The notes: generated from the sequence alone by a model not told the origin. DNA of 64,000 nucleotides from Trichoplax adhaerens (GCF_000150275.1 NW_002060947.1:6225211-6289210); one strand, 5' to 3'. Shown: positions 39,401-53,692, numbered from the stretch's first letter. Translations and numbers: made by a program.

Positions 39401-40209
39401 ATTGCAATAGTTGTAACGATTACATATGTTTTTCCAATAATTATAATAAATATTTTCTGTATTTCGCCGAAGGGATGTACTAAGGGAAGTTAAGCATCTT
39501 GTCCACTTGCCGAAATCTGAAAAGTAATCATATTTTTTGTTGAATTACTATCAACAAGCTATTTTATATTAATCTTCTCATTTCAGTAGTTTCAACATTT
39601 CTTTTTAAATTTTCTGTTACAGATCAAAAATTGGTCAAGGTATTCCTTAACGGTTTTACAAATCACCACTATGTTCACATGAGTGACATCTTATTGTATT
39701 GATATAATCCTTGGGAAAAGATAGTGTATAATAATTAAGATTAACTCAATTTGACCGGCATTAAAGAGTATTAAAATTTGTATTGTATAGGTCCCAAAAA
39801 GAAGGAATCTTCAAGTAAAGGCGGGAAATCAAAGGTATGGATAAAAATGATGGAAAATAATTTTTGAGATTGTATTAAGCAATGGACGTGATAGCTGGCA
39901 TGTAATTATTGAAAACTGATAAAGTTGAACACCTGATACTGTCAGCTTTCTTGATTGTGACTTTCTTTTGTTTTCCTTAGCAAATTAGTAAACGATGGGA
40001 TTCACATTCACAAGCGACCTCAAGCACTCCTATTAAGGAATCAAGTGAAGGTACTATCTCACAATATATTCTTTCAAGTTACTATTAGTATATCCATACT
40101 CCTTTTGCAGAAAATATGTCGGTAATCGGACATCTGTTGCATTAATATTTTAGGTGAGGCCGCCTCGCCAGCAAAAGTACCAATGTTTGGAAATACTCCG
40201 CTGATATAA
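33438..40209 (+). CDS. UBN1: Ubinuclein (HIRA-complex histone H3.3 chaperone subunit), 24 exons
   Basis: Ubinuclein/Hpc2 family: binds HIRA and histone H3.3/H4 in the nucleus. Exons: 33438-33623, 34401-34505, 35737-35778, 36197-36262, 36630-36721, 36916-36949, 37019-37077, 37166-37290, 37360-37436, 37644-37708, 37815-37863, 37938-38024, 38128-38167, 38315-38378, 38477-38501, 38616-38675, 38970-39046, 39156-39252, 39335-39390, 39473-39523, 39623-39639, 39791-39834, 39981-40050, 40154-40209. They keep frame throughout and give 547 residues. The N-terminus carries RRTVRINLTL and FSYPTLL. The HIRA-binding HRD motif is GYDANDTFIDDNQ (120-132), then KYGGFYIN (145-152). Lys-rich linkers follow. The conserved middle domain has LKHHLPGCK, KSFQWNE (about 409-415) and LWPKGWM (about 460). 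The vertebrate Ser-rich C-terminal half is absent. The donor after 38378 is GC, and exon 21 is only 17 nt. The least certain exons are 3, 11 and 15. Confidence 0.88.
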
Positions 40210-42855
40210 CGTACTCTAGATTAGATTAGGAATTATTAACTTACGATTATTATAAAATTCCTTGAACAAACATTCCCCTTTCTTTTGATTATTTGTATTA
40301 TTTTTATTAACAATTATACTCAACTGAGATAATTTAGATTCCTCTGATTATCAATCAGTATTGGTAGGCGCCTGGTAGCAAGTGTACAATTGTTACCATT
40401 ATTGGCATAACTTTTTACAGTATTAACTGTGAAATCAGCGGAATCACGTAAACTTATGTTATTGAAACCATCGTTCGGATGTATTATAATTAATTATGAT
40501 ACTCGTAAATAGACATATACAGGAAACTATTGAGAGTAGTCACATGCAGAAATAGTAGACCCCTTTAGATTTGAGATCATGTAAATTCTTTTATTTATAT
40601 TAACAGTTAGTTTGATCTATACTGTATATAAATTTTTTACATCGTACATGTTACGCTACTTTGTAGCGTTACGGCACTAGGATATAATATGTGTGTCATG
40701 TATTTTTACGGAGAAACTAGAAATATCGGTAGTGTACTGATCTGCATGGCTGCAGTCCATTGTAAATTTCTCTATGCTTAGTTCTTGTGTGAAGACATTT
40801 GATTGTAATTCATAAAGCTGTAAGCCATAAATTCGTACTTATAGCGAAAAAAATTTTGAAAGTTAGGAATACTATATTCGAGTAACATGATAATATGCGG
40901 ATTGTAAAGTTATTACAAATAAGCTTATTGGATGTAGTATCTGCAATATGTGAACTGCGATTCCAGATTACTTACATTGTTACTGCAAGCACAAAATAAA
41001 GCGTATGATTTTGGCGTATTCAGTAATAGACTTGCTGTTGTTAGGTAAGACCTAATAAAATCTATATGTTACAAGTGAATGTAAGTATAATTCGTACAGG
41101 AGGCCTCCTGATAAACGTATAAAATTATTGGTAAGTACGTTAGTATGAGCGTTTGTCACATGTTGGTTTATGATAGATTAAAACCCAACGGAAGTTCAAT
41201 TCTAGTCACCCGGTAAGGGTAAATTGCTACTATTTCCCATTTATACGATAACAGTAATTTCTAATTATTATACTGTTATCAACTATACATACAACGTGCT
41301 GCGTTAATGATAGATTGCAATTCTCCTCATTAACTAGCAGGCAACAGAACGATTTCAAAATTATTTTCTATTCTTGTTACCTTAATTCTTTGTACATAAG
41401 CTTAGCAAATATCATAGGAGTATAGATTTTTCCCCCCTTTTATAGATCGTGCTTTAAAGTTTGTACGGTATAATAGTTCTTAGATATTATTCATGCAGAA
41501 TCCGGCTGAGGTAGAGAGTCAAGTACGTTTTTGCGATTGTCATGATTTCAATTAATTAAAAGTGGGTAAGTGCCTTGATCGTGTGGCAACATTTTGCAGA
41601 AACCACTGCAAGATGTCGAATAGTCTGCTGACTACTAAAGTAATGGTGGATTATAGTCATTATAATGAAATGGTGCAATGGTACTATTATCTAACTCACT
41701 CTGCGGTATCATTGATAAAGTAGCGATTTAATTAAGGTGTGATATTCTGCCAAGATTACGAAGAGATAGCTTAAAGCAACGAATGTGCAACATATTTTAG
41801 CTGACAAATTATTTGCAGAATATGAGCTTCTTATTGTCTGGAATGTATAATGATTGACATTAATAAACTTCTAAATATAATCGTAGATACCTATTATATA
41901 CTTTTCACGGTACGTACTATCGTAAAATATTAAATATTAAATGACTAAATTTAGCGAATTTAACATCTCTATATATGGGGATTAGAATTGATTATTTACC
42001 GTAGGAATAATTGAAGTTATAATGTGTGACAGTAAAATTACATGCAACACTGCAATGAAATTGTTATATATTAATTGATTACAGTACAAGCTCTTGTGGC
42101 TGCAATTCTGACTAAAGAGTAGAGGTACTAAATGGATTCTATGAATGGATGTACAGTACTTTACTGTAATTCGACTGTGTAAAATTAGTCAGTAGATGTC
42201 CATATCCATAAGTATTGTTGTACTGTAAGATGATTCATCAATGATAGCTGCTGTTGAAGGGTATATTAAGCCTAGCAGATAGTAGAATAAAATCAGTTCT
42301 CTAGTTGTGTAATGTAGAAGTGAAGGTGACTGAGCTCTTGTTAGTAGTCAAGGGATACTGAATCTCGAAGACTAGAAATTTAGAGATTTGTTTTCGAGTA
42401 AACCTTGTCACAAAGCTGGTTTAATGTAATACTTTTAAGAACTAGATGAGATAAATTTGATATTAGTTTTGAAGGATTTGGCCTATGGGTCTTGAATAAT
42501 TAGCTGGCTAATTAGATAGGAAATAAATCGGACTAGTTGAAGGCTGAGATAGAGGAAATTAGCCTGCAGCACTAATCAAGATCTTAGAGAAAGGGTAGTT
42601 AGTTAAATCAACCGTAGAGCAAATCGATATAATCCCTCAGAAGATTGCCCAGATAATCATCTATTTGGGCGAGTAATGATTTTTTATAAATTGTATGGGT
42701 TGGATTATTATTTCGTCTTTATCATTATCGTTTCAACACCACGAATTGTCTTGCTTAATTCAACTTTTTATTTATAACTTATAGTTAGATCTGATCTAAG
42801 ATAATATTGAAACCATGGCTAATTTTAGCCTGCAGTATACATGTCAAAGAATGAT
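40210..42855. other. Spacer between ubinuclein and carbonic anhydrase (convergent 3' ends)
   Basis: No exon, RNA gene or dense repeat is recognised in 2.6 kb. It contains the 3' flanks of two convergent genes. Confidence 0.5.
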
Positions 42856-45367
42856 TTAATTGAAAAATACTCTGCGCGCATTAAGTGGTTGAGCTGGACG
42901 GAAGTTATTAACCATCAAAACGCCAGGATCGATAGCATCTCCAGTGTAAACTTGAGTTCTTAATTTGTTAAGCTGAGAAATCGAAGAGTTACAGTAGGTA
43001 AATAAAATATTTTATGATATAGTTAAACTAGGCTAGAAATACTTTGTATTTATAATCACATAGATGTAACAAATAATTATGAGTGGTGCTAATTCTAATT
43101 GAAATTCGATACATTGTACTTAAGAAAAGACAGCTAAAGTTTAAAAATAATCTTGATGACTAGTAGAGAACGCTGCCTTTTTCATTATAGTTAATTCAGC
43201 CTAATAATTTACATTAAAATTAAACATGGATAGAATTTCATACCTGAGCATCAGTTGCGTGGATATGATTATTAAGAACAACCCATGTAACAGATTCATC
43301 ACAAGTTGGTGTAGTTAAAGAACCAGCGTAAGTGGCATAGTAATGATGATGGGGCATTAATTTAGAGACATCAAAATTTGCGATGTAATGGGTATCACCT
43401 AAAGATTTTGTGATAAATACATACTGAAAGGATTAGCATTAAAGTGGTGAAATAATGCCAAATGAAATATTGTCAAAGAATTTTAAGATTTTTTTCACTT
43501 AGAGCAGCAAAGATAATTACATAATAGTTAGGGATTACATAGAAAAATTTTAATCGACATACCAGCATATTTAACGTATTGGGCGTTGTTTGCAATCTTA
43601 TCGAATTCGTTATGATGTTTAGCATGGAGCTAATTAGAGAAATGGTTTTAAATAATTAATTATGGAACAAGATAGGAGACATTTACAATGGTAAAATTAG
43701 CCTAACAACGGCTCAAATCGGGTTCTATTTTGCGGTAATGATTACTAATACTAAAGTATCGCACAATTGCCGTTATTATATGAATCATGGAAAATTAAGC
43801 AAAACCTATTGACCATTTCTTAATCTAAATTAGATCAACAAGATGCATACTGTGTGACAAAGCATTAATTTTATAGTGGTATAGCAATATTTTGCTTAAC
43901 ACATAGATGGTCAACTAACAATAACATACATCAACAAGACCACCAATAACAGCGAGGCCATTGGCATTATCAGCGGCATCAGCAACGCTAAGGTACATGT
44001 CACTATTATAAAAGACAAAATGGACCTAAAATTTTCAAAAAAGTAAGACTTCACTTAGATAAAAAATGGCATATTTCTGCTAGTTATTAATTTAAATAAT
44101 TATATTGATTATCAACAGCCATTTTTGGAATGAGTTTAAATTTTTATATGATGGTAGTTGAGATTTTCAACCTCACCTCTGCAGCGAAAGCACGACCATT
44201 AAGACGATGTTCTGATCCTTTAGTAGCGTCCGAACCGAAATGCACGTGGAATTGTCCAAGTCTATAGTTGTAGCTGAATGGTCCACCAGTAACAGAGTAA
44301 GAAAAGGTAGGATCTAAGGTACATTGGACAGCATGGCCAGTATTGATTAAAGTACAGCCACCAGAAGGGGTACCAGTAAATACTAATGGAGACATGTTCG
44401 GGATGTGAATCATGTTAGCAGTTACAATATCGATAGGTGATTGTTTCTTGCCGCCGCATAATTTGAAATCGTTAGCCCATGAAAGAGGATCAACTAACAT
44501 GATAAAAATCAAAATTAGGAACGAAGGCTGTGATGAAGTTAACTCAGTATAATATAATTGAGGTAAATAAATGTGACTGCAAATATCCTTAGATTATACT
44601 TTCTTCCAAATCTGATGACTACTAGACTTTATCTTTAACTACTGGTTCTAGTTCAGTAATGGATATCATATCGTGGTTGATATTATTAGATGAAAACAAT
44701 GCTAAAAGGTAATAATAGAATGAAATTGGACTGCATATACTACTTTATAACCGCTATTGTTAAAACCAACTTGTCAATTCAGTAAATTAACTAGATATTG
44801 CGTATATTAATTATATGCGCATCAGAATATGAATCGCATAAGAAAATGATTCACAAATGCAAATGACCAATTTGAATTATTCTGTACTGTAGCTATGAAC
44901 TATTCTACGTCTATGTTAGGTAATAGGATTACATAATGTCGATCATTCATTAATTAAAGACTGCTAGAAAAAAATAATGACTACCGATAATTGTAATTAG
45001 CCATTTCATAGATATATATGTACGCGTATAAGGAAAATTTTTGCATACTGGTCGTTTTATTTCTGTATTTTTATTTATTTTATACCGAGGAGTGAAGCAA
45101 AACGTATATGTTAGCAAAATAGAATTAAGATTAAATCAAGTTTTTACTTCCGTGGCCGCCGTATCCCCAAGTGCTAGCGCTTGCGTCTAAAATAATTATA
45201 AAAAAAGACTTTTACAAGAAAGAAATATCAAATTATAGGTCATTTTTACTTTATCTACAGCTGCAATTTCAAATTAGAACTACTTTGAAACATATTAAAT
45301 TGAATGCATTTAATTTACCAGCAACAAGACAAATTAAAATAATTCCAGAAAAGATTTTAGCAATCAT
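42856..45367 (-). CDS. Secreted alpha-carbonic anhydrase (7 exons)
   Basis: Reversible CO2 hydration. Exons on the minus strand: 45367-45319, 45186-45148, 44493-44177, 44025-43930, 43629-43563, 43398-43244, 42972-42856. All junctions keep frame and give 279 residues. Exon 1 encodes a signal peptide (MIAKIFSGIILICLVA), so the enzyme is secreted or lumenal. WGYGGHG and CGGKKQSPIDI open the domain. Zinc ligands are His112 and His114 (FHVHFG) and His137 (AEVHF). The proton-shuttle histidine position is His83 (TGHAVQ), and LTTP (217-220) holds the gatekeeper threonine. Cys42 and Cys222 are placed for the disulphide of secreted isoforms. No membrane anchor follows the domain, which ends RRVFFN. The acceptor for exon 6 is the second of two nearby AGs, chosen because it keeps the phase. 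A plus-strand open frame at 45171-45503 lies antisense to exons 1-2. Confidence 0.93.
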
Positions 45368-48300
45368 GATGGCAATTTTACAACTGAGAGAAGTGATGAT
45401 AATAGTGTCACAAATTCACAGCAATCCAGAGCGTGTGGTAAGCGAAAAATTTCGTTTCTGCGAGTCTATTTATAGAGTTACACTGGCAATGGGGCGGAGA
45501 TAGCTTAAGTAAACAAATAGGGTCGAAGTCACAAGGCAAAAGAAGTGCTAGCATTAATTAATTAATCAAGGATTGTTTCCACCTGAATTTCTGCTTGCAT
45601 AGTTGAATTGATAATATAATTAGGCATGATTTGGAATTATTTCGTTCGTCATCAACATATTTCTATGTCATTATACACATTTATTATTTATATTGATTTA
45701 TTATCGGGTAATCAAGGATATGCCATGGTTATTAATTGGCAGAAAGTGAATATATCTTAAGTGAATTAGTATTTTACTAGTAATAACATTAGATATGAAG
45801 GTGAAATGATAGTTGCGACATTATCTATTCCATAATACTCAATCACTACGTATAAACGAATTTGTTACAATGTATGCCCACTATGAAATGCATCGAGATC
45901 AACGTGAATAGATCAAATATCACCCTGTTTCTGCTATTTTTTGATAAGACAAAAAATATTATTAGCGAAAATAGTCCGGTAACTGTACTAATGAAAACAG
46001 ATTGGATAGATAAGAATTAAGTGTGCCTTAGTTTGATAAGGGAGATAATAACCCTTAAAACTACGAGATTAAAAATATAGGAATCGAACGAGTATAACAG
46101 GCGAGATAGGTAATAAGATTTTAGTTGAATAAAAAGATTGATATGAAGAGTTTAGAAACTGAATATGAGAGATTGACAGCATCGGATATTTACAGTATAT
46201 GATTAATAAAGAGTAACACATCGATTGGATAGATTTCGCTACTTTCAACATGTTGCAGAGAAACATCATAGTATTGATTATTACGGCAGATTGCATATTA
46301 GCCTATTCAATAATGTAACATCAATCCTTTTTTATCAGCTTGATAACTCCTGTATCTTTCGATGAGCATAGAGGACAGGTAGTACAGCTATCCAGTCATA
46401 CTTTGTTCTCGAAAGTAAAGCTCTAACAGAATGGAAAAGGTGCTACAATATAATATAGGATTCACGAATTATTGTTATTCTTTAATTATTACTCTTAACA
46501 AGAATTTCATAATCCAAGCAGCCGTCGATTATGGTAAGCTTTAGTTTCATTAAATGAATCGATTTTGTTCTTTGTTAATCTTGCGATCGAATAAATTAAC
46601 TAAGACACGTGGGTAAACATCATTAATTGGTGAAATCCGATAGTATTTGTGACATTTGATTAATTTTATACTCTATCATGTTCTGGACAGAATAGAAATT
46701 GTTTTCTATCTCACGCAATATTATTGTCACTGGCTATCACGTTGACCATTAAAAATTTTTCATATCCGAATAATTTTAAATTATCTTCTTAATTAGTCAT
46801 TAATTAATTATTACTCAATACACGGCTTTAACTTAGCCGGTATTGAAAGTTATGGGGTATGACTCCGATCCGATCCGATCCGTCGATCGCTTGTTATTGC
46901 TATAATGACCAGTCTAGTTCCATTTTACTTATACTATTACAGTTGGTTAGCAAAGTTCGTTGCAATTAGATCATTTATGTTATTCATTGTAATCATTTTT
47001 ATCATTATAAGGTATGAATAGGTAATAATTGTTTACGTAGATGCGGCTACAGCGACGTAATTTTATCGGCAATTTACATTATAATAAGAATTCATAAACG
47101 GACAACTTCAGTATGGATGTGATACTATTATACTATAATTAATTAAATCTTTAAAATGGAATTACTATAAATTCAAAAATATTAGAACGAAAGATGCAGA
47201 GAGATCGATAAATTAGCGTATTATAGGGATTGATGCAACTCACGCTTTTATTGGATTAAGTTGATTATTAATTTACAAAATTGTAATCATTAATGTAGTA
47301 ATTTGATGCTCAGGAGCGAAAGTTATTTCGAAAGTTAACGATTATTAAAGCTTATCATGGACGAGCGATATTTAATATGGTTTTAATCATTACGTTATGG
47401 GTTTGCATATCAAGGCCAATTAGTAGTTAATATCATATTCATGTATGTATGTTGGTAGTCTACTCTTAGTCGCTTTGTAAATAAGTGAAATGTCAATTAT
47501 GGCAACTTTCTCCTACAGTTAGGTTAGGTATCACTGTAAGCATAATCATGCGAAGCGAAGTATTTTATGCTGTAACTGCAATTTTTCGGTCATCAGAAAG
47601 TGAATTCAACTGAAGCAATCCTGTTGCCATATATTCAATCTAAAATGATCGAAAATACGCTTTCTGAATTAAACGGATTTAAAGCTAATTAGTTATATAT
47701 ATATATATATAAAGTGCGTTCATCAATTTATCTATCAATCAAACTATGTTAAAGAGTGTTATGTATGGATCACGAGATTACCACTGTAAGCTGTAGACAA
47801 TGCTATATGGGAAGGATCATTGCTGTAGATTAGAAAACCTAGTTATTCAATTTTCCCACATCTGTCTTAGTATTGTTTTCTGAAAACTATTATTTTACGA
47901 AATACATTAGTTGATATCATTGCTTGAATGTTATTTCACTTAAAGTCAGAAGACTTTAAAAGAAAAAAATCTTAAAATTGATAAGAGACCTATAATAGTC
48001 GCGGATGTATGTAATCCGAAAGACAATCGTTTAAATTACTTTAATTTACAGTAGAACTACTTCACAGATTATCCGTACATTTAATGGGTTATATTATATT
48101 TTCCTTTATATGTAAGTTATCAATATATAACAGCGAGATGTAGCACTTAGTGTGATATACATTACTTCATGTCTACTATGCTTATAAACGCTACCTCCGA
48201 TGAAGCCTTAATTGATTTAAAATTAAAAATTGTTATTGTCACCATAAAATAGTAACTGTGATCATTAATCTTACAAGTCGCAAACGCTCTTTTTTATTTC

Positions 48301-51300
48301 AACTTCATACAAGCTATGATATTGCAAAGCTAGAAATGAATCTTAAATCTAATTAAACGTGATAACATTTTACTACTGATGACCGATAAATAGTTGGACT
48401 ATGGACGCGTCAGTGATGGTCATTGTAAATCTATAAAGGATAAAGTTGTTTTTTGTTAGTTATTCATTTCGAATTTTGAATTTAGTAATTACATAATTAG
48501 AAAGGACTTTGATATTATTATTGACGTATTTTTTAATTGGTTAATGTTTACTTAGTTATTATCTACTGTTTCTTAATCATTAATTATTTCTTTACGCTTA
48601 CTAACGGGTGATAGACAGACGAATTTAACGGGAGGATTGACTATTTATTGCTATACTTATCGCCTGGGAAAGTAAAAATATGCTACGTGTTTTTTTCTGA
48701 TCCACCTTGTATTACTTAATTAGATAACAATGTAAGTTAATTGTATGCTTATTTTAAATTAATCTGTTAATGAGATTAAAGGTAATAGAAATTGATCGTT
48801 TCGCAGTCTGGCTGAATGATTTAGTTTAATCATTATAGTCCAGATCGAATGAGGCCTTGTTTTAGTGAACCTCTGTTGCTGTATATCAGTTAAGTAGTGA
48901 GATTAGATTTTTTCTTATTCAAAACTTATTTCGATACCAATCCGGGGTTAAATTCCTAATACATCTCATCAATATTATGCTCTAGACCCTTAAAATAATG
49001 TAAAAGCTATTATTAAAGATAATTGAACAGTTATTGTCGTTACTGAAATCCTTTTGTACTCAACATGATCCACTTATAAAAATGTAATTATTTTCACGCA
49101 GTATTTCGTGTTTTAACTTTGTAGGAGATCATTTATTAATTACCATTTGGTGCTATCTTAGGTTGTAAATTCTCTGTTCTATTGTTATGAACATTATCTT
49201 TCGGTTAGCTATGTAATGAGATTAGTATATTATCATTTCTATTTACATTTGGCTTCTGTAAGTTAAGACGAGTAATAGGGTAGTAAGAGTATATTTGAAG
49301 ATTGTTGATATTATACTTCCTTTAATTATTAATTTGATTACGAGCAGCAATTTTTCAGTTAAGATACTTATATTTCATCTTTGCTTCAGTATATATTAGC
49401 TTTAATTGTTATTGTATTTATAGGATTTAAACTGTTGTTACTAATTGATTTTGTATTTATCAAAGTAATTGCAATCAATTAATGCAGCATTGACATTTTA
49501 GACTCTAATTCTAGAATGAGGATCATCTAACTACTGAGCTCTAGTATACGTATGCTCATATTATTTTTATCATGCTTAGAAGCTATGATTAACTATAAAT
49601 TGGTTCACATATGTTATCTAATAGGCAGTCATTATTAGATTAACTGATATTAAATTTAAAAGATGATATTTTGTAGTAGATACAATTGTAGTCCAGCTGA
49701 TAAATGAAGTACAGACTTGTAGCAAGTTTATTCTTTTAATCCTGTATCATATGTGTCAGTGGTACAGATCAGTACAAAAAACTTTCACGTACAAGTTCCA
49801 TTGAAATATTTCCATGCTACAGGAATTATTTTTCCGTCATTATTTCGAACCAAATTGAAGTTTGCAGATCATTTGCAAAATTTGTCATTATATTTGTGAA
49901 ATTATCAGATCCTTCTGATTAGTTGTTATAAATTTATTACATTTGTAACGATTGTAAACGTATTACTATTCTAATTGATCTGAACATATATATAACTATT
50001 TTGCCAACCCAATGGTATTATCAATGCGATAATGAATAATATTTATTTTCAGGTAGCCTGAAGTTGTTAATGAAGTTTTTGATATGCATATTATATTGGA
50101 TAAAATTAAAAGAAAGTCTAAGGTTCAAGATAAGAGTCCGTTCGCATTACATTATTTTTGACTTGTTTTGTTTGATTGGCATTCTCATTTATTGATAAAT
50201 ATTTTTCATCTGTCAAATAGGTCGCGACCTGTTTATAAGATGATTCAGCATAGTTCTAAAACCCATCGGTTAATTTGACAGTTTTAGTATTGTTAACATA
50301 ATATTTGCACAGTCATGACTTCATAAGTCATTGGGTTCGAAGTTCTACATCAGATGCTGTCCTCGTGAATTCAATTTGTTGACTGTTGATTAAGTCAATG
50401 TGCCGGCAGTTAAATCAATAGCGTTCATGTATACGTTTTATCAGCATAATTATTGATTCATCTGCTCTAACATTCTTAGAATTAAATTCGACGCCCATCA
50501 TCAGGCTAATAGGTTATTATTGTTATTAGATAATAGACAACAAGATGATTGTTATTACTCATACAGATAAAGAGATTAGCTTAGATAAGGCACAATTATT
50601 CCGATGACTTATACTCGTGCGTGTATCCATCTAAGTAATGGTATGCACAAAAATTAGACAGGAAACTCAATAGAATGCTATAATCGGTTTATATACGTAA
50701 CATTATTCCTGGAAGTAAATTAACGCCTGGAATTTTGCCTTATTAGATTTAGTATTTTGTTGAAGTGGATGGATTAATGGTCAGATTAATAATTAATGAG
50801 ATGAAAGTTTTATTTGCGTGGGAGGCAACGGACCAAGATAGATAGAATAACATTTGCACGCAGCCTCCTCATGCGGATTCTTTTCTTCCTGGAATATTTT
50901 TAAAAATTTTCGTAATCTGACCATCATTTCTCGTACTTTTATTACTTAACAATTAGCAATATTGTCAAGGTGGGTAATCTGAAATAGTAGCCAGTTCAAA
51001 AGAAATTTATATATTATTGTGTTGATTGCCTATTGCGATCAGGTGAATTTTAACGACGGATATTACTAAAGTAATCGATATTAACAGTTATTTTTTCTAT
51101 TATTTTATTTAAGAAATGTTGAGCATCCATGTTATATGCATTGCAAGATAAAGTAGTACCAATTCTCTTCTAGTTATTAACAAACACGCTAGTCTAACTT
51201 TATTTGATTACGTGTACGATATACTCGTATTTTCATTTGATTCTTTTCTTCATGTGCAGATGATATCATGTGAATTATGTGTTTTACATAAACGAGCAAG

Positions 51301-53114
51301 CAATAAGGGTTACTGCAATGGCATGCTTATTTTTCGAGAGTACATCAACGGACAAACATTACTGTTGTATTTATGGAATGTTGTATGGCACTAGTATCAA
51401 AAGCTCTTTTTGATGTTTAATTGTTTGATTATGGGTAGACAGCGATTGTGTCTTGCAGTTCATTATTTCGCGAAACTATTAATGCATTAAGAATGAACTC
51501 GTGACCCTATGTTGACATAAGCAGAGAACTACTCATTTTGCTTGATAATTGTCATCAATAGGATGAGCATAGCTGTGGTAAAATCCAGCTAAGAAAACAG
51601 AAAAACATTCAATAGAGTTTAGCATGTGTTTGGGATAGTTTATTGACTGGGTGTAGACGTACTGTGGTTGAAAAATCGTCTTTAATGCCTAAGTTTAGTA
51701 TTAAGATGTAATCCTTCATAAACCGCAAAAAAGTTTGTTTAAAAATTCTCGGAATTAGTTGCAAAATATTTAGGAAGTTACTCTATGAAGTTATTTTACG
51801 ATAAGGTAGTTGTTGATTTACAACGATCAAGGGTATTATTATTTTTGTATCCAATAGAGAAATACGCATCGATGAGCCATCGTCAAAAAAGTAAACAGAT
51901 GTGAGTAATTCGGAGGGGAGTAGGGGCAGGTGGCTTTAATTTGACAGGTGAACACCGAAAATCTTGCTGGATTTCACTAAGAATTGACAGATATGTTTGG
52001 ATAAATGTATTGAAGATATATAGCCGTTTCAGCGGTATTTCTGGATATGTCATAGGGAAATGAGTGGATCTGATGTCCATATTATACCAGTATGTGATAG
52101 TGTATTTTAAAAAGCAATTATTATAAATCGAAATTTGTAACGAGGAAAAAATTAAAACTATTACAGAAATTACCCTATGAGTCTAGTCTGTCAGGTTTGT
52201 CTTCCCTGACATTACCCTACAGTACGACTGTAAGTACTGACGATTGAGATCGTCAGAAGGAACAGTAAGACAACTTGTTTCTCTTAGACAAACTGAACGT
52301 AAACTTTATAGAAAAAGTCATTCAATTTATAGTAGATCGAGATATAAAGATGAATTCTATTAAAGGTACCAGTGCTTGGATACTATTATATAAAATATGC
52401 ATAACGTCATAGATAGCGGTATGTTATCTGACGAAAATAAGATCAGTATTTTGTGGGAAAAGTACATGTATCTATATTGGTATATTATATATAATTAACT
52501 AATGTATACTTATATATATATTGATATGCTTTATGTCAGAATACGATCCTATTGGATTAATGTGCTTCAAGTTGTGTCGTCCTTAATAGATAGCATGCTT
52601 TTGAGGTGTATCGCTTTTGTCCTAGTGTCAATTTTGAACAGGAAATGGATTCAAAATGCTAATAGAAATATGTCTATAATAGAGTGGATCAATGCTACTA
52701 GGAAACTGCGGTCACTGCTATGAAAGAAGAGTGGTCTTGTTTGGCTTCCTTTGCGGCTACTTATCAATACGATCTACCAGATTGGAAATGTTTAAGGGAT
52801 ACTTCTTTTAGCTCAGGTTATTTACTCATGCCAATTCGCTCATTATTGATCATGATATCTATCCCTTGACTCGTCTCTTACGTTGTTTTTTGCAGATATG
52901 GTTCTATTTCGTGCTGTAGGAACTGAGCAAATGGGTTATCCTTCCTGGCGTACACGTACCCGCATCCAGTATCTGAAAATGAGGAAAATCTGTCCGTCTG
53001 TTATGTAGGATAGAAATGCTATAGCATAGCAAACGTCTTTTCAGTGCGCCAAGTAGAATGCATTCTATTGCCAATTTTTTCTTCATGGAAAGCGGGCTAA
53101 GCTATTGGTATATA
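45368..53114. other. Gene desert of about 7.7 kb
   Basis: I find no exon chain or recognisable domain. Small items: a (CCGAT)-type pentanucleotide run at 46864-46882, an (AT)n run near 47694-47711, and copy 2 of the 280-bp dispersed repeat at 52120-52412. Open frames of 60-75 codons (for example 46069-46296 minus, 51212-51394 plus, 51883-52080 minus, 52502-52723 plus) have no family resemblance and are at the length expected by chance. Confidence 0.5.
52120..52412. repeat. Dispersed 280-bp repeat with conserved hairpin, copy 2
   Basis: Partner of 15643-15917. Here the hairpin CTGACGAT-TGAG-ATCGTCAG is at about 52237-52256, preceded by a second hairpin GTCAGG/CCTGAC (about 52189-52208) that is degraded in copy 1. 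Same orientation in both copies. Confidence 0.65.
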
Positions 53115-53590
53115 TAGAATTAATATCAGGGATCAGAGATATTTGAAGAGCAAATTCCTCTTGCTATCTATCTGGCGTTTTGTTCAGCGCGCTATTCGCC
53201 ATGGTAGCTCTCTTGGTACAGTACTGTACTGTAGTCCGTCGTATATACAGTACAGTATATATGACAATAACAAATCATACAGTATATACAGTACTGTAAG
53301 TCGGATATGTAGAATTAATATCAGGGATCAGAGATATCCGTCTGGCGTTTTGTTCAGCGCGACTTTCGCCATGGTAGCTCTCTTAGTACAGTACTGTAGT
53401 CCGTCGTATGCATAGATGACAATAACAAATCATATATAAGTCGTATATATAGAATTAATATCAGAGATCAGAGATATTTGAAGAGCCAATTCCTCTTGCT
53501 ATCCGGATGCCTGGCGTTTTGTTCAGCGCAACTTTGGCCATAGTAACTTTCTTGGTGCACTACTGTAGTCCGTGTGGTACAGTACTAAGA
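53115..53590. repeat. Three-copy tandem repeat (195, 140, about 140 bp)
   Basis: Units start at 53115, 53310 and 53450 with TAGAATTAATATCAG. Shared landmarks are GATCAGAGATAT, TGGCGTTTTGTTCAGCGC, GCCATGGTAGCTCTCTT (or a close variant) and CTGTAGTCCGT. Unit 1 has gained extra TACAG/CTGTA palindromes; unit 2 has lost the segment TTGAAGAGC to TGCTATC that units 1 and 3 keep. The unit therefore has a pentamer palindrome built into it. Confidence 0.9.
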
Positions 53591-53611
53591 TCAGAAAGAG
53601 ACTGTAGCTTA

Positions 53612-53692
53612 GAATACAGTACTGTACTGTACTGTACTGTACAGTACGCTGTACCCGATTAGAAGTACTGTACAGTCTGTACTATATCCATT
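53612..53692. repeat. TACAG/CTGTA pentamer cluster upstream of neurobeachin
   Basis: Begins ATACAGTACTGTACTGTACT with four consecutive CTGTA units, then turns to ACAGTAC. It lies about 640 bp upstream of the neurobeachin start codon. Confidence 0.85.

Noticed and set aside
45171-45503. Plus-strand open frame of 110 codons
   Set aside because: It lies antisense to the signal-peptide and second exons of the carbonic anhydrase, which splice correctly on the minus strand, and it has no recognisable domain.
50325-50350. GGGTTCGAAGTTC, resembling a tRNA B box
   Set aside because: No A box, cloverleaf or acceptor stem could be formed with the flanking sequence.
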